Part shown: in pieces, positions 21,457-30,373 of the stretch | Layout of the letters: the number at the start of each line of letters is the position of its first letter | Position numbering within the stretch: the first letter of the stretch is position 1 | Source: an uncultured Prevotella sp. | GTDB lineage: Bacteria > Bacteroidota > Bacteroidia > Bacteroidales > Bacteroidaceae | Reading direction: 5' to 3' | Length of the DNA: 64,000 bases | Assembly (NCBI GenBank): GCA_946415755.1 | Contig: CAMKTS010000017.1 | Span: 1 to 64,000, forward strand | The notes under the pieces: model-generated | The model's database searches: none | What the model was told of the DNA's origin: nothing | What the model saw: only the letters and a program-made list of their open reading frames with translations | Translations under genes and position numbers: made by a program

Positions 21457-22029
21457 ATGGAACAATTCAACAGAGACACCTACAAGAAGCAAAACCTCTG
21501 GCAGCAGTTCTACCATAGCTGTCTGGGAAAAATCATCATTCTCCTAATCATCTGCCTCATCCTGCTGATCATCGCCATCATGTCGCGTCCCACTGAGGGT
21601 ATGATGTCGTGGCAGATGGAAGACAACATCCGTGAATGCCTGCAGGACACCGTTACCGTTCATGGCGACGTGGCCGACGAGGCAGTGGCCAACTTCGGCC
21701 GCATCTTCACACATGCCGACACCACGCTGAACGACAAGGAAGTGCTCGATGCCTACCACAAGTACAACCGTCTGGAGATCTATCCCCACACATTCTACCG
21801 TACTGCACGCATCCACAACAACCTGCATCCAGAAGGAGTGCGCGTCGGTGTAGGCATCTTCAGCATCGTCATCCCCACCGTGTCGTACAACGACCTGGTG
21901 ATTGCCACCGGTCCCGTCCGTGGCGACTACGACCAGCGTCTCATCCAGGATGCCGTCGTTCCCGATGACTATGTCGGTGAGAATCCGAACGTCAAGCCCT
22001 ATCACTACCAGGGCAATCCCGACAACTGA
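21457..22029 (+). CDS. Hypothetical membrane-anchored protein
   Basis: 190 aa, 27 nt after folE. One strong membrane segment (KIIILLIICLILLIIAIMS, about 25-43) is followed by a soluble domain of about 145 residues with no motif I recognise. The hydrophobic anchor without a signal-peptidase site suggests an inner-membrane protein facing the periplasm. Codon use looks native, and it is probably co-transcribed with folE. Function unknown. Confidence 0.7.
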   Translation: MEQFNRDTYKKQNLWQQFYHSCLGKIIILLIICLILLIIAIMSRPTEGMMSWQMEDNIRECLQDTVTVHGDVADEAVANFGRIFTHADTTLNDKEVLDAYHKYNRLEIYPHTFYRTARIHNNLHPEGVRVGVGIFSIVIPTVSYNDLVIATGPVRGDYDQRLIQDAVVPDDYVGENPNVKPYHYQGNPDN

Positions 22030-22043
22030 TCAACTGATCGACA

Positions 22044-25000
22044 CTATATCTCTGCCAGCAGCTGCACGGCAGCGGCGACGGTGGGGATGTCGGAAATGAC
22101 CATAGAGCGGCGGCCGTTCTGCTCGCGGAACTGGCAACGGCGGGGATTCTGGCCAACAAAGGAGAGCAGACGGTCGAAGACCTTGCTGGCATAGAAGGGA
22201 CTGTCGGCATTGCCGACGAAGAAGAGCGTCATACGATCCTGCTTGAGCACTACCTTCTCGCAGCCGAGAGCCTTGCCGAGGCGGCGGAGGGGCACTACCT
22301 GCATCAGTTCCTCACCGACATGGGGCACAGGACCGAAACGGTCGACCATCCGGGTGCGGTAGGCCGCCAGCTGCTCGTCGGTCTGCAAGCCGTCGAGTTC
22401 GCGGTAGAGCAGCATACGCTCCGAGACGCTGGGCACGTACTGGTCGGGGAAGTACATCTCAAGGTCGCTGTCCAAAGAGCAGTCGGAGACAAAGGAGGAA
22501 TGAGAAGTGAGGAATGAGGAATGTTTCTTCTTCGAATCATTTTTCATTTCTTCATTAGTATTTCCCATTTCTAATTTCTCATTTCCCATTTCGTTATTGA
22601 GTTCCACTACGGCCTGCTGTAGGATCTTGACGTAGGTCTCATAGCCCAGGTCGGCAATGAAGCCACTCTGCTCGGCACCCAGCAGGTTGCCGGCACCACG
22701 GATGTCGAGGTCCTGCATGGCAATATGGATACCGCTGCCGAGGTCGCTGAAGTTCTCAAGGGCTTCAAGACGTCGACGGCCCTCCACAGGCAGGTCGGCC
22801 AGCGGCGGTGCCAGCAAGTAGCAGAAGGCCTTGCGGTTGCTGCGCCCCACACGACCGCGCATCTGGTGCAGGTCGGAGAGTCCAAAGCGGTGGGCACCAT
22901 TGATAATGATGGTATTGGCGTTGGGGATGTCTATACCGTTCTCGATGATGGTCGTCGAGAGCAGCACGTCGTAGTCGTAGTTCTGGAAGTCGAAGATGAT
23001 CTGCTCCAACTCTTCGGGCTTCATTTGTCCGTGGCCCACGGCAATACGGGCATCGGGTACGTACTTCTGTATCATCTCGCGGATGCGCTGCAGGTCGTTG
23101 ATGCGCGGATTGACGAAATACACCTGACCGTTGCGCGACATCTCGAAGTTGATGGCATCGGCAATAATGTCGGCACCAAAGGTATGTATCTCCGTCTGAA
23201 TGGGATAGCGGTTGGGCGGCGGTGTCTGGATGATGCTCAAGTCGCGGGCACCGACCAGCGAGAACTGCAGGGTGCGCGGAATGGGCGTTGCCGACATGGT
23301 GAGAGTATCGACGGTGGTTTTCAGCTGGCGCAGCTTCTCCTTGGTGGCCACACCAAACTTCTGCTCCTCATCGATGATAAGCAGGCCCAGGTCGCGGAAC
23401 TTGACATTCTTGCCGATGAGTTTGTGGGTACCTATCAGGATGTCAATCTTACCATCAGACAGATCCTTCAGGAGGGTGGTAGTCTGCTTGGTACTACGGG
23501 CACGCGAGAGGTAATCGACACGCACAGGCATATCCTTCAGTCGTGAGGTGAAGGTCTGGAAATGCTGATAGGCCAGAACGGTGGTGGGTACCAGCACGGC
23601 CACCTGCTTACCGTCGCAGGCGGCCTTGAAGGCAGCGCGCACGGCGACTTCTGTCTTGCCGAATCCTACATCGCCGCAAACCAGACGGTCCATGGGCTCG
23701 GCCTTTTCCATATCGGCCTTCACATCGTTGGTAGCCTTCATCTGGTCGGGTGTGTCCTCGTAGAGGAACGAGGCCTCCAGCTCATGTTGCAGGAACGAGT
23801 CGGGCGAGAAGGCGAAGCCTCGCTGCTGCCGACGGGCGGCATAGAGACGGATGAGGTCGCGGGCAATATCCTTGAGCTTCTGCTTGGTGCGCTCCTTCAT
23901 GCGCTCCCACTGCCCTGTACCGAGATGAGAAAGGCGCGGCGGCTCACCATTATCCTGCGCCTTGTACTTCGACACCTTGTAGAGGGAGTGGATGCTGACG
24001 TAGATGGCTCCCCCACCCTCGTACATAATCTTGATCATCTCTTGGAAGCCGGAATCGCCAGCCTTTCCGGACTGTCTGGAGTTTCCGGATACTCCGGATA
24101 CTCCGGAATTGATAGGCATACGCACCAAGCCACCGAACTTGCCGATGCCGTGGTCGATGTGTACCACGTAGTCGCCAATCTCGAACTGCTGAATCTCCTT
24201 CAGCGTGAGGGCCACCTTGCCGCTGCGCGCCTTGTCGGAGCGCAAGCTGTACTTATGGAAACGGTCGAAAATCTGGTGGTCGGTAAAGACGCACAGCTTC
24301 TGGTCGTTGTCGGCAAAACCCTCGTGAAGTGCTTTTTCTATAAACGATAAATGAGAGGCTGGCTCATCTCTCATTTGAGAGAAGATTTCCTTCAGACGCT
24401 CCAACTGCTTGGGACTGTCGGCAAGGATGTATAACTGGTAGCCATCGGCAACATACTGCGCCAACGACTGCTGCAGCAGGTCGAAATTCTTGTGGAACTG
24501 CGGCTGAGGAGAGATCTGGAAAGTGATGGTAGCATCTGGTACTCCCGTAGGACGATGACCTATCTCCACACGGCGGAAAGTCGTCATCTCACGGGCAAAG
24601 CGCGAACCGTTGATGAGCTGTGCCTCGGTATTCATCTCCTGACGGATGGCCTGCTGCTCCTGTTCGGTAGCACCTTCCATCCGCTCGGTCATAGCCTGTT
24701 GGGAGAAACCGTCCTGGTAGGTGCGGTCGATGGCATCGCGGACGTACAGGAAGTCCTTGGCCACCAGCACGGTATCTTCAGGAAGGAACGACAGGAAAGG
24801 TATCTTCTCTGTCTCCTTCAGTCCTAACTCCGGCACGATTTCCACCTGCTGACGCTTGTCTTTCGACAGCTGTGTCTCGACCTCGAAGGTGCGGATGGAG
24901 TCGATGTCATCGCCAAAGAGGTCGATACGGAAAGGCAACTCACAGCTGTAGCTGTAGACATCGAGGATGCTGCCACGCTGGGCAAACTGTCCCGGTTCGT

Positions 25001-25580
25001 AGACATAGTCCACCTCGCAGAACCCCAGCTCGCGCAAGAAGGCCGTCACATCATCGGTATGGATGGTCTCACCCTGGCGCAGCACCAGGGTCTTGTCATC
25101 GAGCTGTTTCTTCGAGATGACCAGCTCGGCCACAGCCTCGGGGTAAGTGACGATATAGAGACCATAAGCCTGGGGTGTCGACAGCTTGGCCAGCACCTCT
25201 GTACGGAGAATCTCACTGGCGGCATCACGCTGGCCGTACTTCACGGCACGTCGATAGCTGGAGGGGAAGAAGAGTACGCAGCGATCGCCCAACAACTGAA
25301 CCAGGTCGTGATAGAAATAGCCTGCCTCCTCGGCATCCTGCAAGATAAAGAGGAAGAGCCTTCCCCTATCCCCCTCCAAAAGGAGGGGGGACTCAGAGCC
25401 GCCACTATTCCCGCTCCTCTTGGAGAGCGTTAGGGAGAGGCTTCCGAACACTATCGGGGCCGAAGAGGCCATGAGTCCTTCGAGGAAAACGGTCTTCACC
25501 GACTTTTTCCCCAGCAAGTCTGCCAACGCTCCCATCTGGGATGACTTGGCATAAATTTTCAGCAATTCTTCGATTTTCAT
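22044..25580 (-). CDS. mfd: Transcription-repair coupling factor
   Basis: 1178 aa from the ATG at 25580, chosen because the family start (MKIEELLKIYA) follows the divergent promoter; the open frame upstream is noise. Mfd removes RNA polymerase stalled at lesions and recruits UvrA. Visible: UvrB-like N-terminal module (DAEEAGYFYHDL), RNA-polymerase-interaction domain (GDYVVHIDHGIGKFGGL), helicase motifs GDVGFGKTEVAVRAA and DEEQKFG, SATPIPRTL, and the TRG region with QMRGRVGR. Three in-frame low-complexity insertions stand out: residues about 47-76, 488-512 and 997-1028. The enzyme appears otherwise complete. Confidence 0.95.
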   Translation of the reverse strand: MKIEELLKIYAKSSQMGALADLLGKKSVKTVFLEGLMASSAPIVFGSLSLTLSKRSGNSGGSESPLLLEGDRGRLFLFILQDAEEAGYFYHDLVQLLGDRCVLFFPSSYRRAVKYGQRDAASEILRTEVLAKLSTPQAYGLYIVTYPEAVAELVISKKQLDDKTLVLRQGETIHTDDVTAFLRELGFCEVDYVYEPGQFAQRGSILDVYSYSCELPFRIDLFGDDIDSIRTFEVETQLSKDKRQQVEIVPELGLKETEKIPFLSFLPEDTVLVAKDFLYVRDAIDRTYQDGFSQQAMTERMEGATEQEQQAIRQEMNTEAQLINGSRFAREMTTFRRVEIGHRPTGVPDATITFQISPQPQFHKNFDLLQQSLAQYVADGYQLYILADSPKQLERLKEIFSQMRDEPASHLSFIEKALHEGFADNDQKLCVFTDHQIFDRFHKYSLRSDKARSGKVALTLKEIQQFEIGDYVVHIDHGIGKFGGLVRMPINSGVSGVSGNSRQSGKAGDSGFQEMIKIMYEGGGAIYVSIHSLYKVSKYKAQDNGEPPRLSHLGTGQWERMKERTKQKLKDIARDLIRLYAARRQQRGFAFSPDSFLQHELEASFLYEDTPDQMKATNDVKADMEKAEPMDRLVCGDVGFGKTEVAVRAAFKAACDGKQVAVLVPTTVLAYQHFQTFTSRLKDMPVRVDYLSRARSTKQTTTLLKDLSDGKIDILIGTHKLIGKNVKFRDLGLLIIDEEQKFGVATKEKLRQLKTTVDTLTMSATPIPRTLQFSLVGARDLSIIQTPPPNRYPIQTEIHTFGADIIADAINFEMSRNGQVYFVNPRINDLQRIREMIQKYVPDARIAVGHGQMKPEELEQIIFDFQNYDYDVLLSTTIIENGIDIPNANTIIINGAHRFGLSDLHQMRGRVGRSNRKAFCYLLAPPLADLPVEGRRRLEALENFSDLGSGIHIAMQDLDIRGAGNLLGAEQSGFIADLGYETYVKILQQAVVELNNEMGNEKLEMGNTNEEMKNDSKKKHSSFLTSHSSFVSDCSLDSDLEMYFPDQYVPSVSERMLLYRELDGLQTDEQLAAYRTRMVDRFGPVPHVGEELMQVVPLRRLGKALGCEKVVLKQDRMTLFFVGNADSPFYASKVFDRLLSFVGQNPRRCQFREQNGRRSMVISDIPTVAAAVQLLAEI
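22495..22593 (-). repeat. ATGAGAAATG-type inverted tract in mfd (insertion 3)
   Basis: A GAATGAGGAATG-type purine run (22495-22533) and a CATTTCTCATTTCCC-type pyrimidine run (22551-22593) are roughly complementary. Together they encode the Asn/Glu/Met/Lys-rich stretch NEMGNEKLEMGNTNEEMKN and the Ser-rich HSSFLTSHSSF. Confidence 0.65.
24047..24117 (-). repeat. TCCGGA minisatellite in mfd (insertion 2)
   Basis: Units of 9 nt around ACTCCGGAT encode NSGVSGVSGNSRQSGKAGDSG between LVRMPI and FQEMIKIMYEGG, in the RNA-polymerase-interaction domain where other Mfd proteins have a short loop. Confidence 0.75.
25355..25440 (-). repeat. Palindromic GGAGGGG insertion in mfd (insertion 1)
   Basis: CCCCTCC-AAAA-GGAGGGG core, flanked by outer stretches that are also roughly complementary (AGAGCCTTCCCCT against AGGGAGAGGCTT). 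It adds about 30 residues (LSKRSGNSGGSESPLLLEGD) near the start of the protein. Confidence 0.7.
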
Positions 25581-25590
25581 ACGAATTCGT

Positions 25591-25623
25591 GTGCAAAGAT
25601 ACAAAATTTTTGTATCTTTGCAC
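25591..25623. promoter_or_regulatory. Perfectly symmetric divergent promoter of mfd and the glycosyltransferase
   Basis: A 33-nt perfect palindrome (16-nt arms around one T) consists of two back-to-back copies of TTTTGTATCTTTGCAC. It carries TATCTTTG -7 boxes for the plus strand (25613-25620) and the minus strand (25594-25601). The boxes are 11 nt apart, so polymerases could not occupy both at once. Confidence 0.7.
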
Positions 25624-25647
25624 TCAGAAAACAAAAAAAGTAGCACT

Positions 25648-26406
25648 ATGCACGCAAGCGACAGCATCGTTATCATCCCTACGTATAACGAAAAGGAGAA
25701 TATTGAGAAGATTATCCAGGCCGTGTTCGGACTGGAAAAATGTTTCCATATCCTGGTCATCGACGATGGCTCACCCGACGGCACGGCAGCCATCGTGAAA
25801 GGGATGATGGCCAAAGACGAGTTCAGCGACCGGCTGTTCATCCTTGAGCGTAGCGGCAAATTGGGCTTGGGCACTGCCTACATCACGGGATTCAAGTGGG
25901 CACTTGAGCACGACTACGGCTACATCTTCGAGATGGATGCCGACTTCAGCCACGACCCCAACGACCTGCCGCGCCTCTATTCGGCCTGCGCCGACGAGGG
26001 GTACGACGTGGCCATCGGCTCACGCTACGTCAGCGGTGTCAACGTGGTGAACTGGCCCATCGGCAGGGTGCTGATGTCGTACTTCGCCTCCAAATACGTG
26101 CGCTTTGTGACGGGCTTCCAGGTTCACGACACCACAGCAGGCTTCAAGTGCTACAAGCGCCGCGTACTGCAGACCATCGAACTGGACAAGATTCGCTTCA
26201 AGGGATATGGCTTCCAGATAGAGATGAAGTACACAGCCTATAAGATTGGCTTCAAAATCAAGGAGGTGCCCGTCATCTTCGTCAACCGCCGTGAAGGCAC
26301 CAGTAAGATGTCGGGTGGCATCTTCGGCGAAGCTTTCTTCGGTGTGATGCGCCTCCGCTGGGATGGCTGGACAAGAAAATACCCGAAGATAATCAGTAAT
26401 GAGTAA
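25648..26406 (+). CDS. Polyprenyl-phosphate mannosyl/glycosyltransferase (DPM1-like, GT2)
   Basis: 252 aa from the ATG at 25648, where the GT2 fold begins (SIVIIPTYNEKENIEKII). The nucleotide-sugar and metal motifs DDGSPDGTA and DADFSHDPNDLP are present, and YGFQIEMKYTAYKIGFKIKEVPVIFVNRREGTSKMS matches dolichol-phosphate mannosyltransferase relatives. It probably loads a sugar onto a polyprenyl phosphate for lipid-linked glycan or protein glycosylation, at the inner leaflet of the inner membrane. There are no C-terminal membrane segments. Confidence 0.88.
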   Translation: MHASDSIVIIPTYNEKENIEKIIQAVFGLEKCFHILVIDDGSPDGTAAIVKGMMAKDEFSDRLFILERSGKLGLGTAYITGFKWALEHDYGYIFEMDADFSHDPNDLPRLYSACADEGYDVAIGSRYVSGVNVVNWPIGRVLMSYFASKYVRFVTGFQVHDTTAGFKCYKRRVLQTIELDKIRFKGYGFQIEMKYTAYKIGFKIKEVPVIFVNRREGTSKMSGGIFGEAFFGVMRLRWDGWTRKYPKIISNE

Positions 26407-26420
26407 AAGCACTCATAAAA

Positions 26421-27182
26421 TCATTGGTCAGGATTCTCAACGTAGCCCTGGTACTCAGGTACGAGGGCTGACATGACGCTGTCGTAGGCCTGATTCATGG
26501 TGGCCTGGACGTTCTGCGGTCCCTGACCGATGGGATAGATAGGCTGGTGGATGGTGAGCGACAGGGGATGCCAGTTGGCAAAACGCCAGTCGCGGGTGCG
26601 CGGCATGACATTGAAAGAACCGTTGATAGTCAGCGGCACTACGGGCAGTTGAAGCTCGTCGGCCAGAGCAAAGGCCCCCTTGCGGAACAGTCCCATGTGC
26701 CCCGTAAACGAACGGGCACCCTCAGGAAACACCACTACACTACAGTTGCCTGTCTCCAAGGTATGCCGAGCCGTCTGATAGGTATTCTTGATTTTGCTAA
26801 CACCACGCTTGTCGACCATGATCTGGTGTGACTTACGACAGGCATAACCCACGAAGGGAATCTTGTTGATTTGGTACTTCATCATCCACTTGAAGTTACG
26901 ACTCAGGTAGCCATAGATGAGGAAGATGTCGAAGGCACCCTGATGGTTGGACACGAAGACATACGACTGGTTGGGTTCCAGTTGCTGACGGCCCTCCACC
27001 CTGACGGGCAACAGAAAGGCACGGGTGATGACCTTCGCCCACCAACGACCGGGATAATAACCCCAGAAATGGCCGTTGCCCAGTGTACAGCCGATGCCGA
27101 CGGTAAGGGTGGTAATAATGGTCGCCACGATGGTGACAGGGATGGCGACAAAGACCTGATAAATGCGATAGAGTATCTTCAT
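26421..27182 (-). CDS. plsC: 1-acyl-sn-glycerol-3-phosphate acyltransferase family protein
   Basis: 253 aa. A hydrophobic start (IYQVFVAIPVTIVATIITTL) is followed by the acyltransferase motifs VSNHQGAFDIF (NHx4D) and FPEGARSF, then VPLTINGSFNV. It would acylate lysophosphatidic acid to phosphatidic acid at the inner membrane. plsC is the best-fitting name, but paralogues acting on other lipids exist. It ends 14 nt from the convergent glycosyltransferase gene. Confidence 0.85.
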   Translation of the reverse strand: MKILYRIYQVFVAIPVTIVATIITTLTVGIGCTLGNGHFWGYYPGRWWAKVITRAFLLPVRVEGRQQLEPNQSYVFVSNHQGAFDIFLIYGYLSRNFKWMMKYQINKIPFVGYACRKSHQIMVDKRGVSKIKNTYQTARHTLETGNCSVVVFPEGARSFTGHMGLFRKGAFALADELQLPVVPLTINGSFNVMPRTRDWRFANWHPLSLTIHQPIYPIGQGPQNVQATMNQAYDSVMSALVPEYQGYVENPDQ

Positions 27183-27238
27183 TGACCTTTTTACTTTTTT
27201 ACCTTTTTTACTTTTTTACCCTTTTACCTTTTTGCTTT
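27183..27238. repeat. TTTTTACC simple tract between the phosphoesterase and plsC
   Basis: Seven near-repeats of ACCTTTTT/ACTTTTTT span the gene junction and supply the end of the phosphoesterase. Confidence 0.6.
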
Positions 27239-28187
27239 TCAATGTTATGACAACAATCTCGCCAGGCAGACCGATGCGGAAGGGAATGAGTCCGCCAAGG
27301 CCCGTAGAAACGAAGAGGGTACGGGAGCCTTCGCGGTAGGCACCCCCCCACTCACTATACGACAGGGATACGGGTGTGATACCGAATAAAGCCATCTGAC
27401 CGCCGTGGGTATGACCACTAAGCGTCAGCTGGGCATGACATTCGGGAAGAATTTTCTCACGCCAGGCGGTAGGGTCGTGCTGTAGCATGATGGTAAAGAG
27501 CGACGAGGGCACACCAGCCATCGTCTTGTGGACATCACCATCATGGGGCATGCGCTCGGCCTTGCCCCAATTCTCCATACCGGCCAGACAGATGGAATCG
27601 GCACCACGACGGATGAAACGGTGCTCGTTGAGCAACAGCTGCCAACCAGCCTGACGCTCCAACTGCTTGGTCTGGCGAAGATAGCGCGCCTTGGTGGCAT
27701 CATTGTCAGTGAGGTACATGGGATAGTCGTGATTGCCCAATATGCTGTACACCCCATCAGAGGCATGCAACTGCCGCAGTTGGGGCAGATGCTGGGCCAG
27801 CTCATCGGGGCGCAGGTTCTGGAGGTCGCCCGTAAAGACTATCATATCGGCATGCTGAGCGTTGATGCTGTCTACGGCCCGTTGCAGCATCCACTGGCGG
27901 GAACCCGTCAGCGTACCGACATGGGCATCGGAGAAGTGGACGATGCGGTAGCCGTCGAAGGCCTCTGGCACATCGCTGCTGACATACTCGACATGGCGCA
28001 CTTCCAACTGTTCAAAACCCACCGTGAAGCCATAGCCTACCAGTGCCCATATTAATAAGGTACATGCGAAGGCTATCCATCGCCACACCTTACGTGGCAA
28101 CAGCCAACGGAATAACAAAGTGATAACGAGCGGAACGACAACGATGCCCATCAGAAGGAAGAACGGTATGGCAAATCGAGCTAACAC
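27216..28187 (-). CDS. Membrane-anchored metallophosphoesterase
   Basis: 323 aa. Three hydrophobic segments occupy the first 75 residues. A calcineurin-like phosphoesterase domain follows with VHFSDAHVGTLTG, FTGDLQN, GNHDYP and LSGHTHGGQ, the full set of metal ligands. Relatives include lipid-head-group phosphatases and YkuE-like proteins; the substrate is unknown. The last codons (ITLKSKKVKG) come from the TTTTTAC-type tract at 27183-27238, so the true C-terminus may have been replaced. Confidence 0.85.
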   Translation of the reverse strand: MLARFAIPFFLLMGIVVVPLVITLLFRWLLPRKVWRWIAFACTLLIWALVGYGFTVGFEQLEVRHVEYVSSDVPEAFDGYRIVHFSDAHVGTLTGSRQWMLQRAVDSINAQHADMIVFTGDLQNLRPDELAQHLPQLRQLHASDGVYSILGNHDYPMYLTDNDATKARYLRQTKQLERQAGWQLLLNEHRFIRRGADSICLAGMENWGKAERMPHDGDVHKTMAGVPSSLFTIMLQHDPTAWREKILPECHAQLTLSGHTHGGQMALFGITPVSLSYSEWGGAYREGSRTLFVSTGLGGLIPFRIGLPGEIVVITLKSKKVKG

Positions 28188-28236
28188 TGGAATTTGAGAT
28201 TAGAAATTAAAAATGAACTAGATACTTGAAAACTTC

Positions 28237-29049
28237 TCAACTCAAGTTGGCGGCAAGGAACTTGCGCATCACCTCAAGAGGGAGACCTCGACGACGCGCA
28301 TAGTCACGAAGCTGGTCGTCGCCAATCTTGCCTAAAGAGAAATAACGAGACTGCGGATGGGCCATCATCAGACCGCTGACGCTGGCATGAGGCTTCATGG
28401 CACCGCTCTCCGTAAGACGTATGCCTATCTGCCGCAGATTTAGCAGCTGGTCGATGAGGAAATTCACACTGGTGTCGGGCAACGAAGGATAGCCTACGGC
28501 AGGGCGGATGCCCTGGAACTTCTCGGCATGCAACTCCTCTATCGTAAAAGTTTCGTCACAGGCATAGCCCCAGTGGACCATGCGCACCGCCTCGTGCAGG
28601 AACTCGGCAGTGGCCTCAGCGAGACGGTCGGCCAACAGCTGTACCATCATCTTCTGGTAAGGATCGCTGTCGAAGTCGGTCTCCAGGCCCATATCCACCG
28701 TGGTGGCAAAGACACCTAACATAGAGGTGAGAGGTGGGGAGGTAGTGGAATGCGGACTGATGAAGTCGGCCAGGCAGAGGAAATCACTGCCCGGCTGCTG
28801 CTGACGGAGGAACGGAATGGTAATCGATTTCTGCGGTAGCACCACATCGTCGCCGTCACTATAGGCATAGCAAAGCTCGAAGAGGGCATGAGTGCGGTAC
28901 TTGCCATCGAGCGATGCCAGCGTTTCTTTTGCCTCTTGGAGCAAGGCCTGCCGCACGGCATGTGGCTTGCCGTGCATGCCCCATGCATAGAAGAAATAGT
29001 CCCAGTTGATATAGTCAACCACGTCGCGGATGTTGTAGTCAAACTTCAT
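28237..29049 (-). CDS. Stand-alone methionine synthase (MetH) activation domain
   Basis: 270 aa from the ATG at 29049, which overlaps pyrC by 11 nt; the longer frame upstream lies inside pyrC. It matches the C-terminal reactivation domain of B12-dependent methionine synthase: YFFYAWGM, LADFISP, LLADRLAEATAEFLHEAVR, WGYACDE, IRPAVGYPSLPD, IGIRLTESGAMKPHASVSGLMMAHPQSRYFSLGKI. It lacks the catalytic, folate and cobalamin domains. It probably serves a separate MetH by binding SAM during reductive reactivation. Confidence 0.88.
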   Translation of the reverse strand: MKFDYNIRDVVDYINWDYFFYAWGMHGKPHAVRQALLQEAKETLASLDGKYRTHALFELCYAYSDGDDVVLPQKSITIPFLRQQQPGSDFLCLADFISPHSTTSPPLTSMLGVFATTVDMGLETDFDSDPYQKMMVQLLADRLAEATAEFLHEAVRMVHWGYACDETFTIEELHAEKFQGIRPAVGYPSLPDTSVNFLIDQLLNLRQIGIRLTESGAMKPHASVSGLMMAHPQSRYFSLGKIGDDQLRDYARRRGLPLEVMRKFLAANLS

Positions 29050-30373
29050 GGCAAAAGCGGATTTCCTCACCGACAGGATCGGCAAAAATACTGGGAGAAT
29101 CGGAGTTGTATACGGTACAGCCATTGCACAGGGTACGCTCTACACGCCACTGGTATTCATGGCCTTCCATCGGACTCCACTTACACTTGCTCACGATGAT
29201 GTCGGGCGTGACTGTCCACGGAACTCGCGGACGGACAATGGTGATATCGGCACGATAGCCACGACGCAGGAAGCCGCGACGCTCCACACCAAAGAGACGG
29301 GCGGGATTGTGCGCCATTAGCTCCACAAGACGGGTGATGGAGAGCACGCCCTGGTCAACCAGTTCGAGCATGGTAACAAGCGAGAACTGAATCATGGGCA
29401 TGCCACTGGCTGCCTTTCCACAACCACCCTGCTTCTGCGACAACAGGTGGGGGGCATGGTCGGTACCGACGACGCTGATACGTCCGTCGTTGAGTGCCTG
29501 GCGCAACAGGAACTGATCGACGGGTGTCTTGATGGCAGGATTGACCTTGATACGTGCTCCCAGTCGCTCGTGGTCGAGCTGGGTGAAGTACAGATGGCCT
29601 ACAGTGGCTTCTGCGGTAACGGAAGTTCCCGGAGGGAGGATTTCCAGCTCCTCGGCAGTCGAGACATGGGCTATGTGCAGACGGGTACCATATTTCTTGG
29701 CCAGTTCGACAGCCCGCTGCGTGGATGACAGACAGGCCTCCTCGCTGCGAATCAGCGCGTGCAATGATACGGGGGGATCGTCGCCCCAGGCCTTTCTGGC
29801 CTCTGCCATGTTACGGTTAATGATATCGGTATCCTCGCAATGCACCATCAACGGCAGATGGCAAGTGCTGAAGATGCGCTCCAATGCCTGCTGACGGTCT
29901 ACAAGCATGTTGCCCGTCGATGAACCCATGAAGAGCTTAATGCCGGGAATGCGAGTGGCATCCAGCTGCGCAAAGGTGTCGGCATTGTCGTTGGTAGCTC
30001 CATAGAAGAAGGAATAGTTGACGAGACTCTTCTTGGCTGCAAGTGCGAACTTCTCTTCCAAAGCATCGGGTGTGGTAGTCTGTGGCATGGTGTTCGGCAT
30101 GCCGAAATACGACGTGACACCGCCTGCCGCCGCCGCGCGGCTCTCGCTCGCAATATCGGCCTTCTCCGTCAGTCCTGGCTCACGGAAATGCACATGGTCA
30201 TCAATGATACCCGGCAGGACATAGCAGCCAGAGGCATCGATGACATTGTCGGGGACTACTGATAAATCGGGATGCGCAACAATGTCTAAGATATCACCGT
30301 CTTCGATGATGATGCTGCCGTCAAAGACACGGCCTTCGTTAACAATATGTCCGTCCTTGACGAGTGTTATCAT
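29039..30373 (-). CDS. pyrC: Dihydroorotase
   Basis: 444 aa, class I type. It closes carbamoyl-aspartate to dihydroorotate in pyrimidine synthesis. Metal and catalytic motifs: IIDDHVHFREPG, GVTSYFGMPNTMP, LMVHCEDTD, LHIAHVSTAEE and VVGTDHAPHLLSQK with the catalytic Asp, then NPARLFGVERRGFLRRGYRADI. It overlaps the lipoprotein gene by 4 nt (ATGA) upstream and the MetH-domain gene by 11 nt downstream, so the three form one operon. Confidence 0.94.
   Translation of the reverse strand: MITLVKDGHIVNEGRVFDGSIIIEDGDILDIVAHPDLSVVPDNVIDASGCYVLPGIIDDHVHFREPGLTEKADIASESRAAAAGGVTSYFGMPNTMPQTTTPDALEEKFALAAKKSLVNYSFFYGATNDNADTFAQLDATRIPGIKLFMGSSTGNMLVDRQQALERIFSTCHLPLMVHCEDTDIINRNMAEARKAWGDDPPVSLHALIRSEEACLSSTQRAVELAKKYGTRLHIAHVSTAEELEILPPGTSVTAEATVGHLYFTQLDHERLGARIKVNPAIKTPVDQFLLRQALNDGRISVVGTDHAPHLLSQKQGGCGKAASGMPMIQFSLVTMLELVDQGVLSITRLVELMAHNPARLFGVERRGFLRRGYRADITIVRPRVPWTVTPDIIVSKCKWSPMEGHEYQWRVERTLCNGCTVYNSDSPSIFADPVGEEIRFCHEV

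Noticed and set aside
22725..24350. Long plus-strand frames opposite mfd (273 and 262 codons)
   Set aside because: Shadow frames arising from codon bias of mfd.
25581..25874. N-terminal extension of Mfd upstream of 25580
   Set aside because: It would cross the divergent promoter and the start of the glycosyltransferase gene. The family start fits the ATG at 25580.
28237..29049. Cobalamin riboswitch for the MetH-domain gene
   Set aside because: The gene starts inside pyrC and no structured leader is present.
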